A stretch of 64,000 nucleotides of DNA from Cedecea colo (lineage in GTDB: Bacteria > Pseudomonadota > Gammaproteobacteria > Enterobacterales > Enterobacteriaceae): positions 510,517 through 574,516 of the forward strand of contig NZ_SOYS01000001.1 in assembly GCF_011808225.1 (NCBI RefSeq), given 5' to 3'. The stretch's first letter is position 1. Each line of letters starts with the position of its first letter. This document shows, in pieces, positions 50,721 through 59,698 of this stretch. Under the pieces are notes generated by a model. The model did not search any database and was not told the DNA's origin. It saw nothing but the letters and a program-made list of their open reading frames with translations. Made by a program: the position numbers and the translations under genes.

Positions 50721-51798
50721 GGCACTACGGGTGCTGGTTGTGGGCTGCGGCAATATGGGCGCCGCCCACGCGCAGGCCTATGAGGCGCTGCCGGAATTTT
50801 CACTCTGCGGGCTGGTGGCCCGCGGAACCTCCAAAGAGCGTCTGAAAGCGCGGCTCGGCGAAAATATTCCGCTGTTCGACGAGATGCAGGATGCCATCAA
50901 ACGGACCCGGCCGGATGCGGTTTGTATCGCTACCTGGCCTGATACTCACGAGGTTTTAGCGCTGACGGCGCTTGCCGCAGGCTGTCACGTGTTTCTGGAA
51001 AAACCTCTCGCCACCACCGTATCCGGCGCGAAGCGCGTGGTGGCGACCGCGCGGCTGGCGGGCAAACAGCTAGTGGTGGGCTATATCCTGCGTCATCACC
51101 CGGCCTGGCAGCAGTTTATTCATCTGGCGCAAAACCTCGGCAAGCCGCTGGTAATGCGCATGAACCTCAACCAGCAAAGCGCCGGCAGCGCCTGGCATAC
51201 CCATAAAATGCTGATGCAGTCGCTTTCGCCGATTGTGGATTGCGGCGTGCATTATCTGGACGTGATGTGCCAGATGACACAGGCAAGCCCGCTTTCCGTC
51301 AGCGCGATTGGCGCGCGCTTAAGCGATGAAATTGCCCCGACGCAGTTCAACTACGGCCAGCTACAGGTACGTTTCGCTGACGGCTCTGTTGGCTGGTACG
51401 AAGCGGGCTGGGGGCCGATGATGAGCCAGACGGCGTTCTTTATTAAAGACGTTATCGGGCCAAAAGGGTCCGCGTCTATTGTGGCGCGCGAAGCGGGCGG
51501 CGAAGGGTACTCCGCCAGCGTCGAGGCGCATACGCAAACCGAATCTCTGCGCCTGCATCATTCACAGCTCAACGCTCAGGGTGAGTTTACGCATCAGGAC
51601 GAGTGGATCTCTGCTGCCGGCGAGCCCGACCACTTCGCCCTGTGCCGCCTCGAACAGCAGTTTTTTGCGCGTTCTATTATTGAAAATAGCGATTTAACGC
51701 TGCACCAGCAGCAGGCGATTGAAAGCCTGGCCGTGGTGCTGGCGGCTGACCTCGCGGTTCGCGAGCAGCGTATGGTTAATATTAAGGAGGTGTTGTGA
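50710..51798 (+). CDS. Gfo/Idh/MocA-family oxidoreductase 1
   Basis: A 362-residue NAD(P)-dependent oxidoreductase. The nucleotide-binding turn GCGNMGAAHAQ is at residues 14-24, and the catalytic Lys lies in FLEKPLATT near residue 98. The second catalytic region is DCGVHYLDVM (about 177-186). It probably oxidises a hydroxyl of a sugar or cyclitol to a keto group. The ribosome site AAGAAGGAG lies within the end of the permease gene. It is followed directly by the isomerase gene (TGATG overlap). Confidence 0.88.
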   Translation: MADRALRVLVVGCGNMGAAHAQAYEALPEFSLCGLVARGTSKERLKARLGENIPLFDEMQDAIKRTRPDAVCIATWPDTHEVLALTALAAGCHVFLEKPLATTVSGAKRVVATARLAGKQLVVGYILRHHPAWQQFIHLAQNLGKPLVMRMNLNQQSAGSAWHTHKMLMQSLSPIVDCGVHYLDVMCQMTQASPLSVSAIGARLSDEIAPTQFNYGQLQVRFADGSVGWYEAGWGPMMSQTAFFIKDVIGPKGSASIVAREAGGEGYSASVEAHTQTESLRLHHSQLNAQGEFTHQDEWISAAGEPDHFALCRLEQQFFARSIIENSDLTLHQQQAIESLAVVLAADLAVREQRMVNIKEVL

Positions 51799-52859
51799 TG
51801 AAAACCCTGAAGGGACCATCTATTTTTCTTTCCCAATTTATTGGCGAGCAGCCGCCGTTTAACTCGCTGGATACGCTGGCGGCATGGGCTGCCGGGCTGG
51901 GTTATAAAGCGGTACAGCTCCCGACCCATTTGCCGCATATTTTCGATCTGCGCAAGGCAGCAGAAAGCCAGGATTACTGCACGGAAATCCGCGGGCGGCT
52001 GGCAAACGTTGGTCTGGAAATTAGCGAACTTTCTACGCATCTCCAGGGGCAGCTGATTGCCGTGCATCCTGCCTATGACGCGGCGTTTGCAGGATTCGCT
52101 CCGCCTGAGCTTGCGCACGACGCCAGGGCGCGCCAGCAATGGGGCGTTGAGAGCCTGAAGCAGGCAGCGCGGGCGTCGCAAAATCTGGGGTTAAAGGCGC
52201 ACGCCACGTTTTCCGGCGCGCTGGCGTGGCCATATTTTTACCCGTGGCCGCCGCGCAATGCGGCGCTTATCGACGAAGCGTTCAGCGAGCTGGCAAAACG
52301 CTGGCGACCGGTGCTGGACAGTTTTGACGACGCGGGCGTGGACGTCTGTTTCGAACTGCATCCCGGTGAAGATTTACATGACGGCGTCACCTTCGAGCGT
52401 TTTTTAACGCTTGTCGATAATCATCCGCGCTGCAACATTCTGTACGATCCAAGCCATATGCTGTTGCAGCATATGGATTATCTCGGTTTTATCGATCTTT
52501 ATCATTCACGCATTAAAGCCTTTCACGTTAAAGACGCTGAGTTTCAACGCTCGGCGAAAAGCGGTGTTTATGCCGGATACCAGCCGTGGGCTGAACGTCC
52601 CGGACGCTTCCGTTCGCTCGGCGACGGACAGGTCGATTTCAAAGGTATTTTCAGCAAACTCGCGCAGTACGACTACGCCGGGTGGGCTACGCTTGAGTGG
52701 GAATGCTGTCTGAAATCGGGCGAAGCGGGCGCGCGTGAAGGCGCAAAATTCATTGCCGAACATATTATTCCCGTGGCCGATTACGCTTTCGATGACTTCG
52801 CCCTGCATATGAGCGAAAAGGCGGCGGTACGTAAAATGCTTGGGCTGGAGGAAGAATAA
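51798..52859 (+). CDS. Sugar phosphate isomerase/epimerase-like TIM-barrel enzyme
   Basis: A 353-residue AP-endonuclease-family TIM barrel. Metal-binding residues appear as Glu in CFELHPGEDL, Asp and His in NILYDPSHM, His and Asp in AFHVKDAEF, and Glu in ATLEWECCL. This is the full E-D-H-E set of xylose-isomerase-like epimerases and keto-inositol dehydratases. The ATG at 51798 is spaced 7 nt from AAGGAGG and overlaps the previous stop. Sandwiched between two Gfo/Idh oxidoreductases, it is suited to epimerise or rearrange a keto-sugar. Confidence 0.87.
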   Translation: MKTLKGPSIFLSQFIGEQPPFNSLDTLAAWAAGLGYKAVQLPTHLPHIFDLRKAAESQDYCTEIRGRLANVGLEISELSTHLQGQLIAVHPAYDAAFAGFAPPELAHDARARQQWGVESLKQAARASQNLGLKAHATFSGALAWPYFYPWPPRNAALIDEAFSELAKRWRPVLDSFDDAGVDVCFELHPGEDLHDGVTFERFLTLVDNHPRCNILYDPSHMLLQHMDYLGFIDLYHSRIKAFHVKDAEFQRSAKSGVYAGYQPWAERPGRFRSLGDGQVDFKGIFSKLAQYDYAGWATLEWECCLKSGEAGAREGAKFIAEHIIPVADYAFDDFALHMSEKAAVRKMLGLEEE

Positions 52860-53974
52860 TGAAACGCATCCGGTTAGGTATGGTGGGCGGCGGTGAAGGT
52901 TCGTTTATTGGCGGCGTACACCGCATTGCCGCCCGGCTCGATGACCAGTTTGAGCTGGTCGCCGGCGCATTCTCGTCCTCGCCTGAAAACGCAAAACGCA
53001 GCGGCGAAGCGCTGTTTATCGCCCCCGAACGCAGCTATGCAAGCTGGCAGGAGATGGCAGAGCGGGAGGCCACGCGGCCGGACGGCATCGAAGCGGTGGC
53101 GATAGTCACGCCGAACTTTTTGCATGTGCCTGTCGCCAGAGCGTTTCTGGAAAAAAAGATCCACGTCATTTGTGATAAACCGCTGGGCATTACGCTTGCC
53201 GAGGGCGAAGAGCTGGCTTTTGTGCTGAACGAATCCGGCTGCCATTTTATTCTGACCCATAACTACAGCGCGCTGCCGATGATACGCGAGGCGCGAGCGC
53301 GCATCGCCAACAGCGAAATAGGCGAGATCCGCAATGTAGAAGTGGAATACCTGCAGGGCTGGCTGAACGACAGGCTGGAACTCACCGACAATAAACAGGC
53401 GAGCTGGCGCGGCAAAGCGCAGTTTGCCGGGGCCGGTGCGATTGGCGATATCGGCACGCATGCCTGGCAACTGGCAGCGTTTGTAACCGGCATGGAGCCA
53501 GAATCGATTCGCGGTAAGCTACTGACGCGCATCAAAGGCCGCGAGCTGGACGATGAGGTTTACGCAGAAATGCGCTATGCCAGCGGCGCCAGAGGGCGAC
53601 TGTGGGCAAGCCAGGTCGCGCCCGGCTATGAAAACGATCTGCGTTTGCGCATCGTGGGCAGCCGGGGAAGCATGAGCTTCCGGCAGCAACAGCCTGAAAT
53701 ACTTGAGATTCATCCGCTGCATGGCAATAGTTACGTTGTCACGAGGAACGGGGTTAATAACCACGATTCTGTACGCCACCAGTGCCGCACGCCCGCCGGG
53801 CATCCGGAAGGTTACCTGGAAGGATTTGCCCAAATCTACCGCGAGGCCGCAGTGAAAATTCGCGGCGGGAATGCGCCGTTACTGCCGGGAATAGTAGAAG
53901 GATTATCCGGTATGCGCTTTATCGAAACGCTACGAGCCAGCAGCGACCAGGGCGGCGTGTGGATAGAATGGTAG
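52859..53974 (+). CDS. Gfo/Idh/MocA-family oxidoreductase 2
   Basis: A 371-residue oxidoreductase distinct from the first copy. The N-terminal nucleotide motif is the variant [20 protein letters not shown], with the catalytic Lys in [11 protein letters not shown] and the second active-site region [15 protein letters not shown] (about 199-213). GGGEGSFIG is common in oxidoreductases linked to myo-inositol and keto-glycoside clusters. The start overlaps the previous stop (TAATG). It likely works in tandem with oxidoreductase 1: one forms a keto intermediate, the other reduces the rearranged product. Confidence 0.88.
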   Translation: MKRIRLGMVGGGEGSFIGGVHRIAARLDDQFELVAGAFSSSPENAKRSGEALFIAPERSYASWQEMAEREATRPDGIEAVAIVTPNFLHVPVARAFLEKKIHVICDKPLGITLAEGEELAFVLNESGCHFILTHNYSALPMIREARARIANSEIGEIRNVEVEYLQGWLNDRLELTDNKQASWRGKAQFAGAGAIGDIGTHAWQLAAFVTGMEPESIRGKLLTRIKGRELDDEVYAEMRYASGARGRLWASQVAPGYENDLRLRIVGSRGSMSFRQQQPEILEIHPLHGNSYVVTRNGVNNHDSVRHQCRTPAGHPEGYLEGFAQIYREAAVKIRGGNAPLLPGIVEGLSGMRFIETLRASSDQGGVWIEW

Positions 53975-54001
53975 TCAATTCTGAGATACGCTGTATATAA
54001 T
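53972..54001 (+). promoter_or_regulatory. Candidate promoter for the alpha/beta hydrolase
   Basis: TAGTCA (53972-53977), an 18-nt gap and a perfect TATAAT (53996-54001). The -35 overlaps the stop codon of the previous gene. It would give the hydrolase its own transcript with a leader of about 25 nt. Confidence 0.45.
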
Positions 54002-54031
54002 TACAGTTATCATTCTCTGAAAGGAATCGTC

Positions 54032-54790
54032 ATGCAGAGTTTTACTTCCCGTCATGCCCGGTGCCGGGTTCGCTACCAGGATTTGCCCGGCGGCGGCGTG
54101 CCTTTATTGTTTATTCACGGTTTGGGCTGCGCCTCTTCATATGAATACCCTCGCGTCTTTGCCGACCCGGCTTTTGGCAACCGGCGCAGCGTGCTGATCG
54201 ACTTACCCGGCAGCGGATTCAGTGAAAAACCAGCAGACTATACGTACAGCACGACCGATCAGGCGCGGGTGATTACCGAACTGGTTGAACACCTGGGTTT
54301 GCACCGTTTCTACCTTTACGGACACAGCATGGGCGGCAGCATAGCCATCGAAGTCGCGGCGTTGATACCAGCAAAAATCGCCGGTCTGATTGTCTCGGAG
54401 CCCAACTTCCAGGCTGGAGGCGGCATATTTAGCCGCGGCATTGCCGGGCAAGACGAAAAGACTTTTGTGACGCAGGGTTATGACGCCTTGCTCGCCGCTG
54501 AACGGTCGCCGTGGAGCGGAAGCTTATTCAGTAATTCGCCCTGTGCCCTGTGGCGCGGTGCGAACAGCCTGGTAAAAGGAGTGGAGCCGTCCTGGTTTGA
54601 GACATTCACCACTATCCAACTGCCGAAATCGCTTATTTTTGGTGAGAATTCCTTACCGGATGCGGATTTCACGGCCGTGCAGGCAGCAGGAATAAATACG
54701 ATTATTATCCCAAATGCCGGGCATCCCATGTCGTGGGAAAATCCCGCAGGCCTTGCCCGCGCTCTGGCAAACTTTTGTGGAAACCATTAA
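54032..54790 (+). CDS. Alpha/beta hydrolase
   Basis: A 252-residue serine hydrolase. The oxyanion region is LLFIHGLGCASS (about 25-36), the nucleophile elbow is GHSMGG with Ser99, and the catalytic His is H231 in NAGHPMSW. An acid is likely Asp or Glu near FGENSLPDAD. It is cytosolic. It follows the sugar operon after 57 bp that contain a candidate promoter, so membership of that operon is uncertain. Substrates of this family range from esters to lactones; a lactonase or esterase role in the same pathway is possible but unproven. Confidence 0.8.
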   Translation: MQSFTSRHARCRVRYQDLPGGGVPLLFIHGLGCASSYEYPRVFADPAFGNRRSVLIDLPGSGFSEKPADYTYSTTDQARVITELVEHLGLHRFYLYGHSMGGSIAIEVAALIPAKIAGLIVSEPNFQAGGGIFSRGIAGQDEKTFVTQGYDALLAAERSPWSGSLFSNSPCALWRGANSLVKGVEPSWFETFTTIQLPKSLIFGENSLPDADFTAVQAAGINTIIIPNAGHPMSWENPAGLARALANFCGNH

Positions 54791-54835
54791 TCCTGCGCCC
54801 GCGTAACGCTGGCATGACATGAAATGTCTTCAATT

Positions 54836-54872
54836 GAGCAGAGGTTAGTTTTTCAGTAATCTCTGCTCTTTC
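54836..54872 (+). terminator. Terminator after the alpha/beta hydrolase
   Basis: An 8-bp stem GAGCAGAG / CTCTGCTC with a 17-nt loop, followed by TTTCGG. It ends just before the ribosome site (GGAGAC) of the LysE-type gene, so it could also influence that gene's initiation. Confidence 0.6.
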
Positions 54873-54883
54873 GGAGACAGAAA

Positions 54884-55504
54884 ATGTCCGTCACAGATTC
54901 ACTTCTCGCTTATTCTTTTGCCGCCTTACTCTTAACGCTCACGCCTGGACTTGATACCGCGCTTATCTTACGTACGGCCACGGTCGAAGGCGGGAAAAAA
55001 GCTTTTCATGCCGCTCTGGGTATCGACAGCGGATGCTTTATCTGGGGAGCGCTTGTCGCTTTTGGGCTGGGTGCTTTGCTTGCCGCTTCTGAAATAGCCT
55101 ATAGCCTGCTCAAATGGTGCGGGGCGGCCTATTTATGCTGGCTGGGAATACAGCTTATGATCCGGCCTCGCCGGAGCTTTGATGCTTTTCATTCCGGACT
55201 TCGTTACGGCGGTAACTGGTTTTTAAGAGGGATGCTCGGCAATGTTCTGAATCCCAAAATGGGCGTGTTTTACGTCTCTTTTTTGCCGCAATTTATCCCG
55301 GCGGGGCATTCTCCCGTCATCTGGACGTTCCTGCTCGTTTTCATTCATGTCTTTATCGGCACGGCCTGGTCATTAACGCTGATAATGGCAACACGTTACG
55401 CTTCAGGATTATTTAACATTCCCGCCGTTGTGACATGGATGGACCGTATTACAGGCGGCGTATTTATGCTGTTTGCGGCAAAGCTGGCGGTGAGTAGCCG
55501 TTAG
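54884..55504 (+). CDS. LysE/RhtB-family amino acid exporter
   Basis: A 206-residue inner membrane protein with about six helices. The family signature LTPGLDTALILRTATVEGGKK (the LysE PGP/PG-type loop) lies at residues about 18-38, and GNVLNPKMGVFYVSFLPQF (about 118-136) is the second conserved motif. Members such as LeuE, RhtB and YahN export amino acids. The exported amino acid here cannot be predicted. The ribosome site is GGAGACAG. Confidence 0.87.
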   Translation: MSVTDSLLAYSFAALLLTLTPGLDTALILRTATVEGGKKAFHAALGIDSGCFIWGALVAFGLGALLAASEIAYSLLKWCGAAYLCWLGIQLMIRPRRSFDAFHSGLRYGGNWFLRGMLGNVLNPKMGVFYVSFLPQFIPAGHSPVIWTFLLVFIHVFIGTAWSLTLIMATRYASGLFNIPAVVTWMDRITGGVFMLFAAKLAVSSR

Positions 55505-55632
55505 GTTATTAAGCGCCCGGCGCAGATAAACAAAAAATCTGCCCGCATTGACCGTTTTACATGCCTGTTGTCTGAAACGGTCAACCTCATGTTATTAATC
55601 TGTAAATAAATTCGCTCTCACCTGCCGATTTT

Positions 55633-55648
55633 ATTGAGTGCCATCACA
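55633..55648 (+). promoter_or_regulatory. Candidate CRP site upstream of aldA
   Basis: ATTGA-GTGCCA-TCACA has a perfect right half (TCACA) and a weak left half (3 of 5 against TGTGA). It lies about 109 bp upstream of aldA, whose E. coli counterpart is catabolite-controlled. The 252-bp gap around it shows no other clear site. Confidence 0.4.
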
Positions 55649-55756
55649 AAACATGACCGTTTTGCCCGAACGACCGCTTTTGATGCCTACAGTGATTACA
55701 AATATTTTACCTGAGCATAACAACAAGCATTCACTCTGCACTCACAGGAGTCGGTC

Positions 55757-57196
55757 ATGACAGCACCCGTACAGCACCCAATGTATATCAACGGTCAGTT
55801 TGTTCACTGGCAGGGCGAACAGTGGATTGATGTGGTGAACCCCGCCACGGAAGAGGTGATCTCTCGTATTCCGGACGGCAGCGCGCAGCAGGCGCAAGAG
55901 GCGATTGATGCCGCAGCTACAGCGCAAGAAGCCTGGGAGGCGCTACCGGCTATTGAGCGTGCGGGCTGGCTGCGAAAAATTGCAGCAGGCATCCGTGAAC
56001 GTGCGGCCAGCATCAGCGCGTTAATCGTTGCTGAAGGCGGCAAAACTCAGCAACTGGCTGAGGTGGAGGTGGCTTTCACTGCGGATTATCTCGATTACAT
56101 GTCCGAATGGGCGCGCCGCTATGAAGGTGAAATTCTGCAAAGCGATCGTCCCGGTGAAAATATCCTGGTATTTAAACGGGCGCTTGGCGTAACGACTGGT
56201 ATTCTGCCGTGGAACTTCCCGTTCTTTCTGATTGCCCGCAAGCTCGCTCCTGCGCTGGTGACCGGCAATACCATCGTTATCAAACCCAGCGAATTCACGC
56301 CGAATAACGCCATTGCGTTTGCTGAGATCGTTCACGATATCGGCCTGCCGAAAGGCGTCTTTAACCTGGTGCTTGGCCGTGGCGAAACGGTGGGCCAGGA
56401 GCTGGCGGGCAATCCGAAGGTGGCCATGATCAGCATGACGGGCAGCGTAGCAGCCGGTGAAAAAATCATGGCGGCGGCGGCGAAAAATATTACTAAAGTT
56501 TGTCTGGAGCTGGGCGGCAAAGCGCCTGCGATTGTGATGGACGATGCCGATCTGGATATCGCAGTAAAAGCGATTGTGGATTCACGTATGATCAATACCG
56601 GGCAGGTCTGTAACTGTGCGGAGCGCGTATACGTGCAAAAGGGCATTTACGACGAATTTATTACCCGACTGAGCGAAGCCTTTAAGCAGGTAAACTTTGG
56701 CGATACCGGCGAGCGTAACGATGTAGCGATGGGGCCGTTAATCAACGCCGCAGCGCTTGAGCGGGTAGAGCAGAAGGTGGCGAAAGCGGTGAGCGAAGGC
56801 GCACGCGTGCTGACCGGCGGTAAAAAACCTGAAGGCAAAGGCTACTTCTATCCGCCAACGCTGCTGGTGGACGTGCGCCAGGACATGTCCATCATGCACG
56901 ACGAAACTTTTGGTCCGGTGCTGCCGGTTACCACTTTCGACACGCTGGAGCAGGCGGTGGCGATGGCGAATGACAGCGATTACGGCCTGACATCTTCTGT
57001 TTATACCCGCGATCTGAATACCGCCATGAAAGCAATCAAAGGGCTGAAGTTTGGTGAAACCTACATCAACCGTGAGAATTTTGAAGCGATGCAGGGCTTC
57101 CATGCGGGCTGGCGTAAATCGGGGATCGGCGGGGCGGACGGGCGCCACGGGCTGAATGAATATCTGCAAACGCAGGTGGTTTATTTGCAGGTATAG
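55757..57196 (+). CDS. aldA: Lactaldehyde/glycolaldehyde dehydrogenase
   Basis: A 479-residue NAD-dependent aldehyde dehydrogenase, the same length as E. coli AldA and highly similar throughout. The catalytic Cys is in GQVCNCAERVYV near residue 285, with the general-base Glu in CLELGGKAP. The NAD-binding segment is LPWNFPFFLIARKLAP and VIKPSEFTPNNAI. It oxidises L-lactaldehyde to lactate during fucose/rhamnose use and glycolaldehyde to glycolate. The ribosome site is ACAGGAG. A strong terminator follows at 57207. Confidence 0.96.
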   Translation: MTAPVQHPMYINGQFVHWQGEQWIDVVNPATEEVISRIPDGSAQQAQEAIDAAATAQEAWEALPAIERAGWLRKIAAGIRERAASISALIVAEGGKTQQLAEVEVAFTADYLDYMSEWARRYEGEILQSDRPGENILVFKRALGVTTGILPWNFPFFLIARKLAPALVTGNTIVIKPSEFTPNNAIAFAEIVHDIGLPKGVFNLVLGRGETVGQELAGNPKVAMISMTGSVAAGEKIMAAAAKNITKVCLELGGKAPAIVMDDADLDIAVKAIVDSRMINTGQVCNCAERVYVQKGIYDEFITRLSEAFKQVNFGDTGERNDVAMGPLINAAALERVEQKVAKAVSEGARVLTGGKKPEGKGYFYPPTLLVDVRQDMSIMHDETFGPVLPVTTFDTLEQAVAMANDSDYGLTSSVYTRDLNTAMKAIKGLKFGETYINRENFEAMQGFHAGWRKSGIGGADGRHGLNEYLQTQVVYLQV

Positions 57197-57206
57197 CTAC
57201 TTTATT

Positions 57207-57231
57207 TACCCCCTCTGACACAGAGGGGGTA
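57207..57231. terminator. Bidirectional terminator between aldA and the siderophore receptor
   Basis: TACCCCCTCTG / CAGAGGGGGTA is a perfect 11-bp stem with a 3-nt loop (ACA), lying 10 bp after the aldA stop and 19 bp before the receptor stop. The two genes converge here. Neither side has a long T-run, but the stem is very stable. Confidence 0.75.
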
Positions 57232-57250
57232 AGCCCGCGCGGTACTGCTA

Positions 57251-59440
57251 TCAGAATGACATCGTCACGCCCGCATAATAAGCGCGACCCGGCTCGTTGT
57301 AGGTCGAAGCCCCTTCGTTTTCACGGTAAATCTGCTTATCAAACAGGTTGCTGATCCCGGTATTGGCGCGCAGGTTTTTGGTGAGCTGATAGTTAACGCC
57401 AATTCCCACGATGGAATAAGCACCGATCTCTTTATCAGACATCGACCCCGTTTCGTTGCGGATTTCGGCATACTGGCGCGGCTTCTGACGACCGTACATC
57501 GTCCAGGTGGTGTTGGCGGAAAGTTTGTCCGTCACCTGCCAGTCGAGCATGGTGTTCACGGTATATTCAGGAATGATCGAAAGCGGGTTGCCGGTCTTTT
57601 TGCTTTCCGATTTGATCATATAAGTGCCGTTGGTGCGCCAGCTCAGCGTGTCACGAATAACCGGCACCACCAGATTCGCTTCCAGACCTTCGACTACGGC
57701 TTTGCCGCCGTTTTCCCAGCGCAGAATGTTATTTCCGTTAGAGGCGTAACCAATGACTTCCGTACCGGAAACGATTTTATTTTTGTAATCGTTTCTGAAC
57801 CAGGTGACACCCGCATCATAGCCTTCCCAGGTAAATTCCAGGCCAACTTCTTTGTTCACGCTGATCTCAGGATCCAGATCGTCGTTGCCCAGTAGGTAAC
57901 AGCTTCCTGTCGCGATAGTATTTGGGCAACCGTTGCCGCGAGTTGAGAGCAGATAGCCCTCGCTGGACTGATACAGATTCGGTGCTTTAAAGGCGCGGGC
58001 AATACCGGCTTTCACTTTGAAGAGATCGCCCAGGCCTTGTGAAACGTTCAGGCTGGGACTCCAGTTGCCACCAAACTCGTTGTGATAGTCAAAACGCAGA
58101 CCGGGAATGATATTGGTGCTGTCGGTCGCTTCGATGTTGTCCTCAAAATAGATGGCGCTGGTGGCGGCGCTGTTTTTCGTACTGCGGGCGCTTGCATCGC
58201 CAGACACGTCGCCAATCACTACACCGGATACGTCCGTTGCGGTCATAGAGGCCGGGTCGTTCAATTTCTGACGTTCCCATTCCGCGCCCAGCGTGATGGT
58301 CTGATCGAACAGCAGAAACAGCGGAACGTTCACCTCGGCAGTCGAGCGATAATCTTCAAGCCGGCTGGTGTCGTAGGTGGTGTCGTTAATCATACCTTCA
58401 ACGCGGCCGGTGGAACCTTCCTTCAGACGCGTGTTATTGGTTTTCTCGTAATAGAAGCCGACTTTTGACTGACCCCAGTCCCAGATACCGTTATGCGTGA
58501 TTCCGTAGCTCTGGCGATATAAGCGGTTAGTTTCCTGGCCGTAAAGCTGTTCAACCAGGCCATTCGGGCTGACGTTTCCGTTGCTGTATTGGGTATCGCC
58601 CGCGTAGATGTTGCCCTGGCGGCTGTAGCCATATTCGAAATCGAAAATTTGCGTTGGCGTAAGTTTCCAGGACAGCAGGGCGTTAATGTCTTTATTGCGT
58701 ACGCCTTCGCGCCCGGCGGCGTAAGAGCCGTTTTGCTGGGTATTTATGTCGTAGGCGTCCGCGTCGGTTTTGTTGATATTGCCGTACAGGCGCATGGTCA
58801 GCGCGTCGCCGGCCAGCGGGCCGCTCAGATTAAAGTTCGCGCGGTTAGTGACCCCTTCTTTATCGTTTTCCGGCTGGTTGGTATAGAGGGATAAAGAGCC
58901 GTGCCAGTCATTAGTTGGGCGTTTGGTGATAATGTTCACCACGCCGCCGGCTGCGCCAGAACCATAGCGTGCGGCCGCCGGGCCGCGAAGGACTTCGATT
59001 CGTTCAACCATCTCCGCTGGAACCCAGTTGGTATCGCCGCGGGAATCCCTTTCGCCGCGCCAGCTGTAACGCACGGAGTTGCGTGAGGTCACAGGTACGC
59101 CATCGACTAAAATCAGGGTATTTTCCGGGCCCATGCCGCGAATATCGATCTGGCGGTTGTTGCCACGGCTGCCGCTCGCGCTGTTGCCGGTAAGATTAAC
59201 GCCGGGCATTTTACGGATAATGTCGGAAAGGTCATTGACCGGAGGATCTTTCCTGATGTCTTCGGCAGTGATTACCGACACGCCGGGCTGCTGCTTCAGT
59301 TCTTCCTCCGCCGTAGCCTGAACCACCATGGTGTCGCCCGTCTCCAGCAGGGCGTCTTCTGCGGCCCAAACCCCTGTACTGCAAAGCCCAGCCATCAGCA
59401 CCGCTAAACGGGTTTTGTTGTAATTATTTTTTACATTCAT
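57251..59440 (-). CDS. TonB-dependent catecholate siderophore receptor (IroN/FepA type)
   Basis: A 729-residue outer membrane receptor with a signal peptide (residues 1-26) and a TonB box (DTMVVQA) near the mature N-terminus. The plug domain has GVNLTGNSASGSRGNNRQID and DIRGMGPENTLILVDGVPVT, and the barrel ends with AYYAGVTMSF. Segments such as ATAEEELKQQPGVSVITAED and NDLSDIIRKMPG are closer to the salmochelin receptor IroN than to FepA. It should import ferric enterobactin, salmochelin or related catecholates. The start at 59440 is chosen because upstream codons overlap the Fur box and leader. It is divergent from yncE, in the place where E. coli has another TonB receptor (yncD). Confidence 0.92.
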   Translation of the reverse strand: MNVKNNYNKTRLAVLMAGLCSTGVWAAEDALLETGDTMVVQATAEEELKQQPGVSVITAEDIRKDPPVNDLSDIIRKMPGVNLTGNSASGSRGNNRQIDIRGMGPENTLILVDGVPVTSRNSVRYSWRGERDSRGDTNWVPAEMVERIEVLRGPAAARYGSGAAGGVVNIITKRPTNDWHGSLSLYTNQPENDKEGVTNRANFNLSGPLAGDALTMRLYGNINKTDADAYDINTQQNGSYAAGREGVRNKDINALLSWKLTPTQIFDFEYGYSRQGNIYAGDTQYSNGNVSPNGLVEQLYGQETNRLYRQSYGITHNGIWDWGQSKVGFYYEKTNNTRLKEGSTGRVEGMINDTTYDTSRLEDYRSTAEVNVPLFLLFDQTITLGAEWERQKLNDPASMTATDVSGVVIGDVSGDASARSTKNSAATSAIYFEDNIEATDSTNIIPGLRFDYHNEFGGNWSPSLNVSQGLGDLFKVKAGIARAFKAPNLYQSSEGYLLSTRGNGCPNTIATGSCYLLGNDDLDPEISVNKEVGLEFTWEGYDAGVTWFRNDYKNKIVSGTEVIGYASNGNNILRWENGGKAVVEGLEANLVVPVIRDTLSWRTNGTYMIKSESKKTGNPLSIIPEYTVNTMLDWQVTDKLSANTTWTMYGRQKPRQYAEIRNETGSMSDKEIGAYSIVGIGVNYQLTKNLRANTGISNLFDKQIYRENEGASTYNEPGRAYYAGVTMSF

Positions 59441-59489
59441 ACGTAGAATTTCCATATTGTGAAACAAATTAGCGCAGGGCCTTGGATAG

Positions 59490-59510
59490 TAATGATAATT
59501 GTTATCATTA
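59490..59510 (-). promoter_or_regulatory. Fur box of the siderophore receptor
   Basis: TAATGATAA-TTG-TTATCATTA is symmetrical over nine bases on each side of a 3-nt centre and contains the Fur core GATAATTGTTATC. It lies 50 bp upstream of the receptor start codon. Confidence 0.9.
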
Positions 59511-59617
59511 CAACCGCATGCGGTAATCTTCATATTTTCTACACATTTCGCACACAATCTTTACGCATGAAATAATTTTATCAATACTTATCAACCACTT
59601 ACAAAAATGTAAATTTG

Positions 59618-59665
59618 TTAATGATAATTATTTACTTTTCGTTCTGGATAATGATAATCATTACC
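59618..59665 (+). promoter_or_regulatory. Tandem Fur boxes of yncE
   Basis: GATAATGATAATCATTACC (59647-59665) matches the 19-bp Fur consensus GATAATGATAATCATTATC at 18 positions. A weaker copy, TTAATGATAATTATTTAC, lies at 59618-59635. Both precede the yncE ribosome site (AAAAGGAGA). Confidence 0.9.
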
Positions 59666-59698
59666 ACCATAACTGCTCGCCCCCTCAAAAGGAGATTT

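Noticed and set aside
59615-59698. N-terminal extension of yncE beginning MLMIIIYFSFWIMIII
   Set aside because: The extra residues are just the translation of the tandem Fur boxes (repeated GATAAT). A strong ribosome site and a proper signal peptide follow at 59699.
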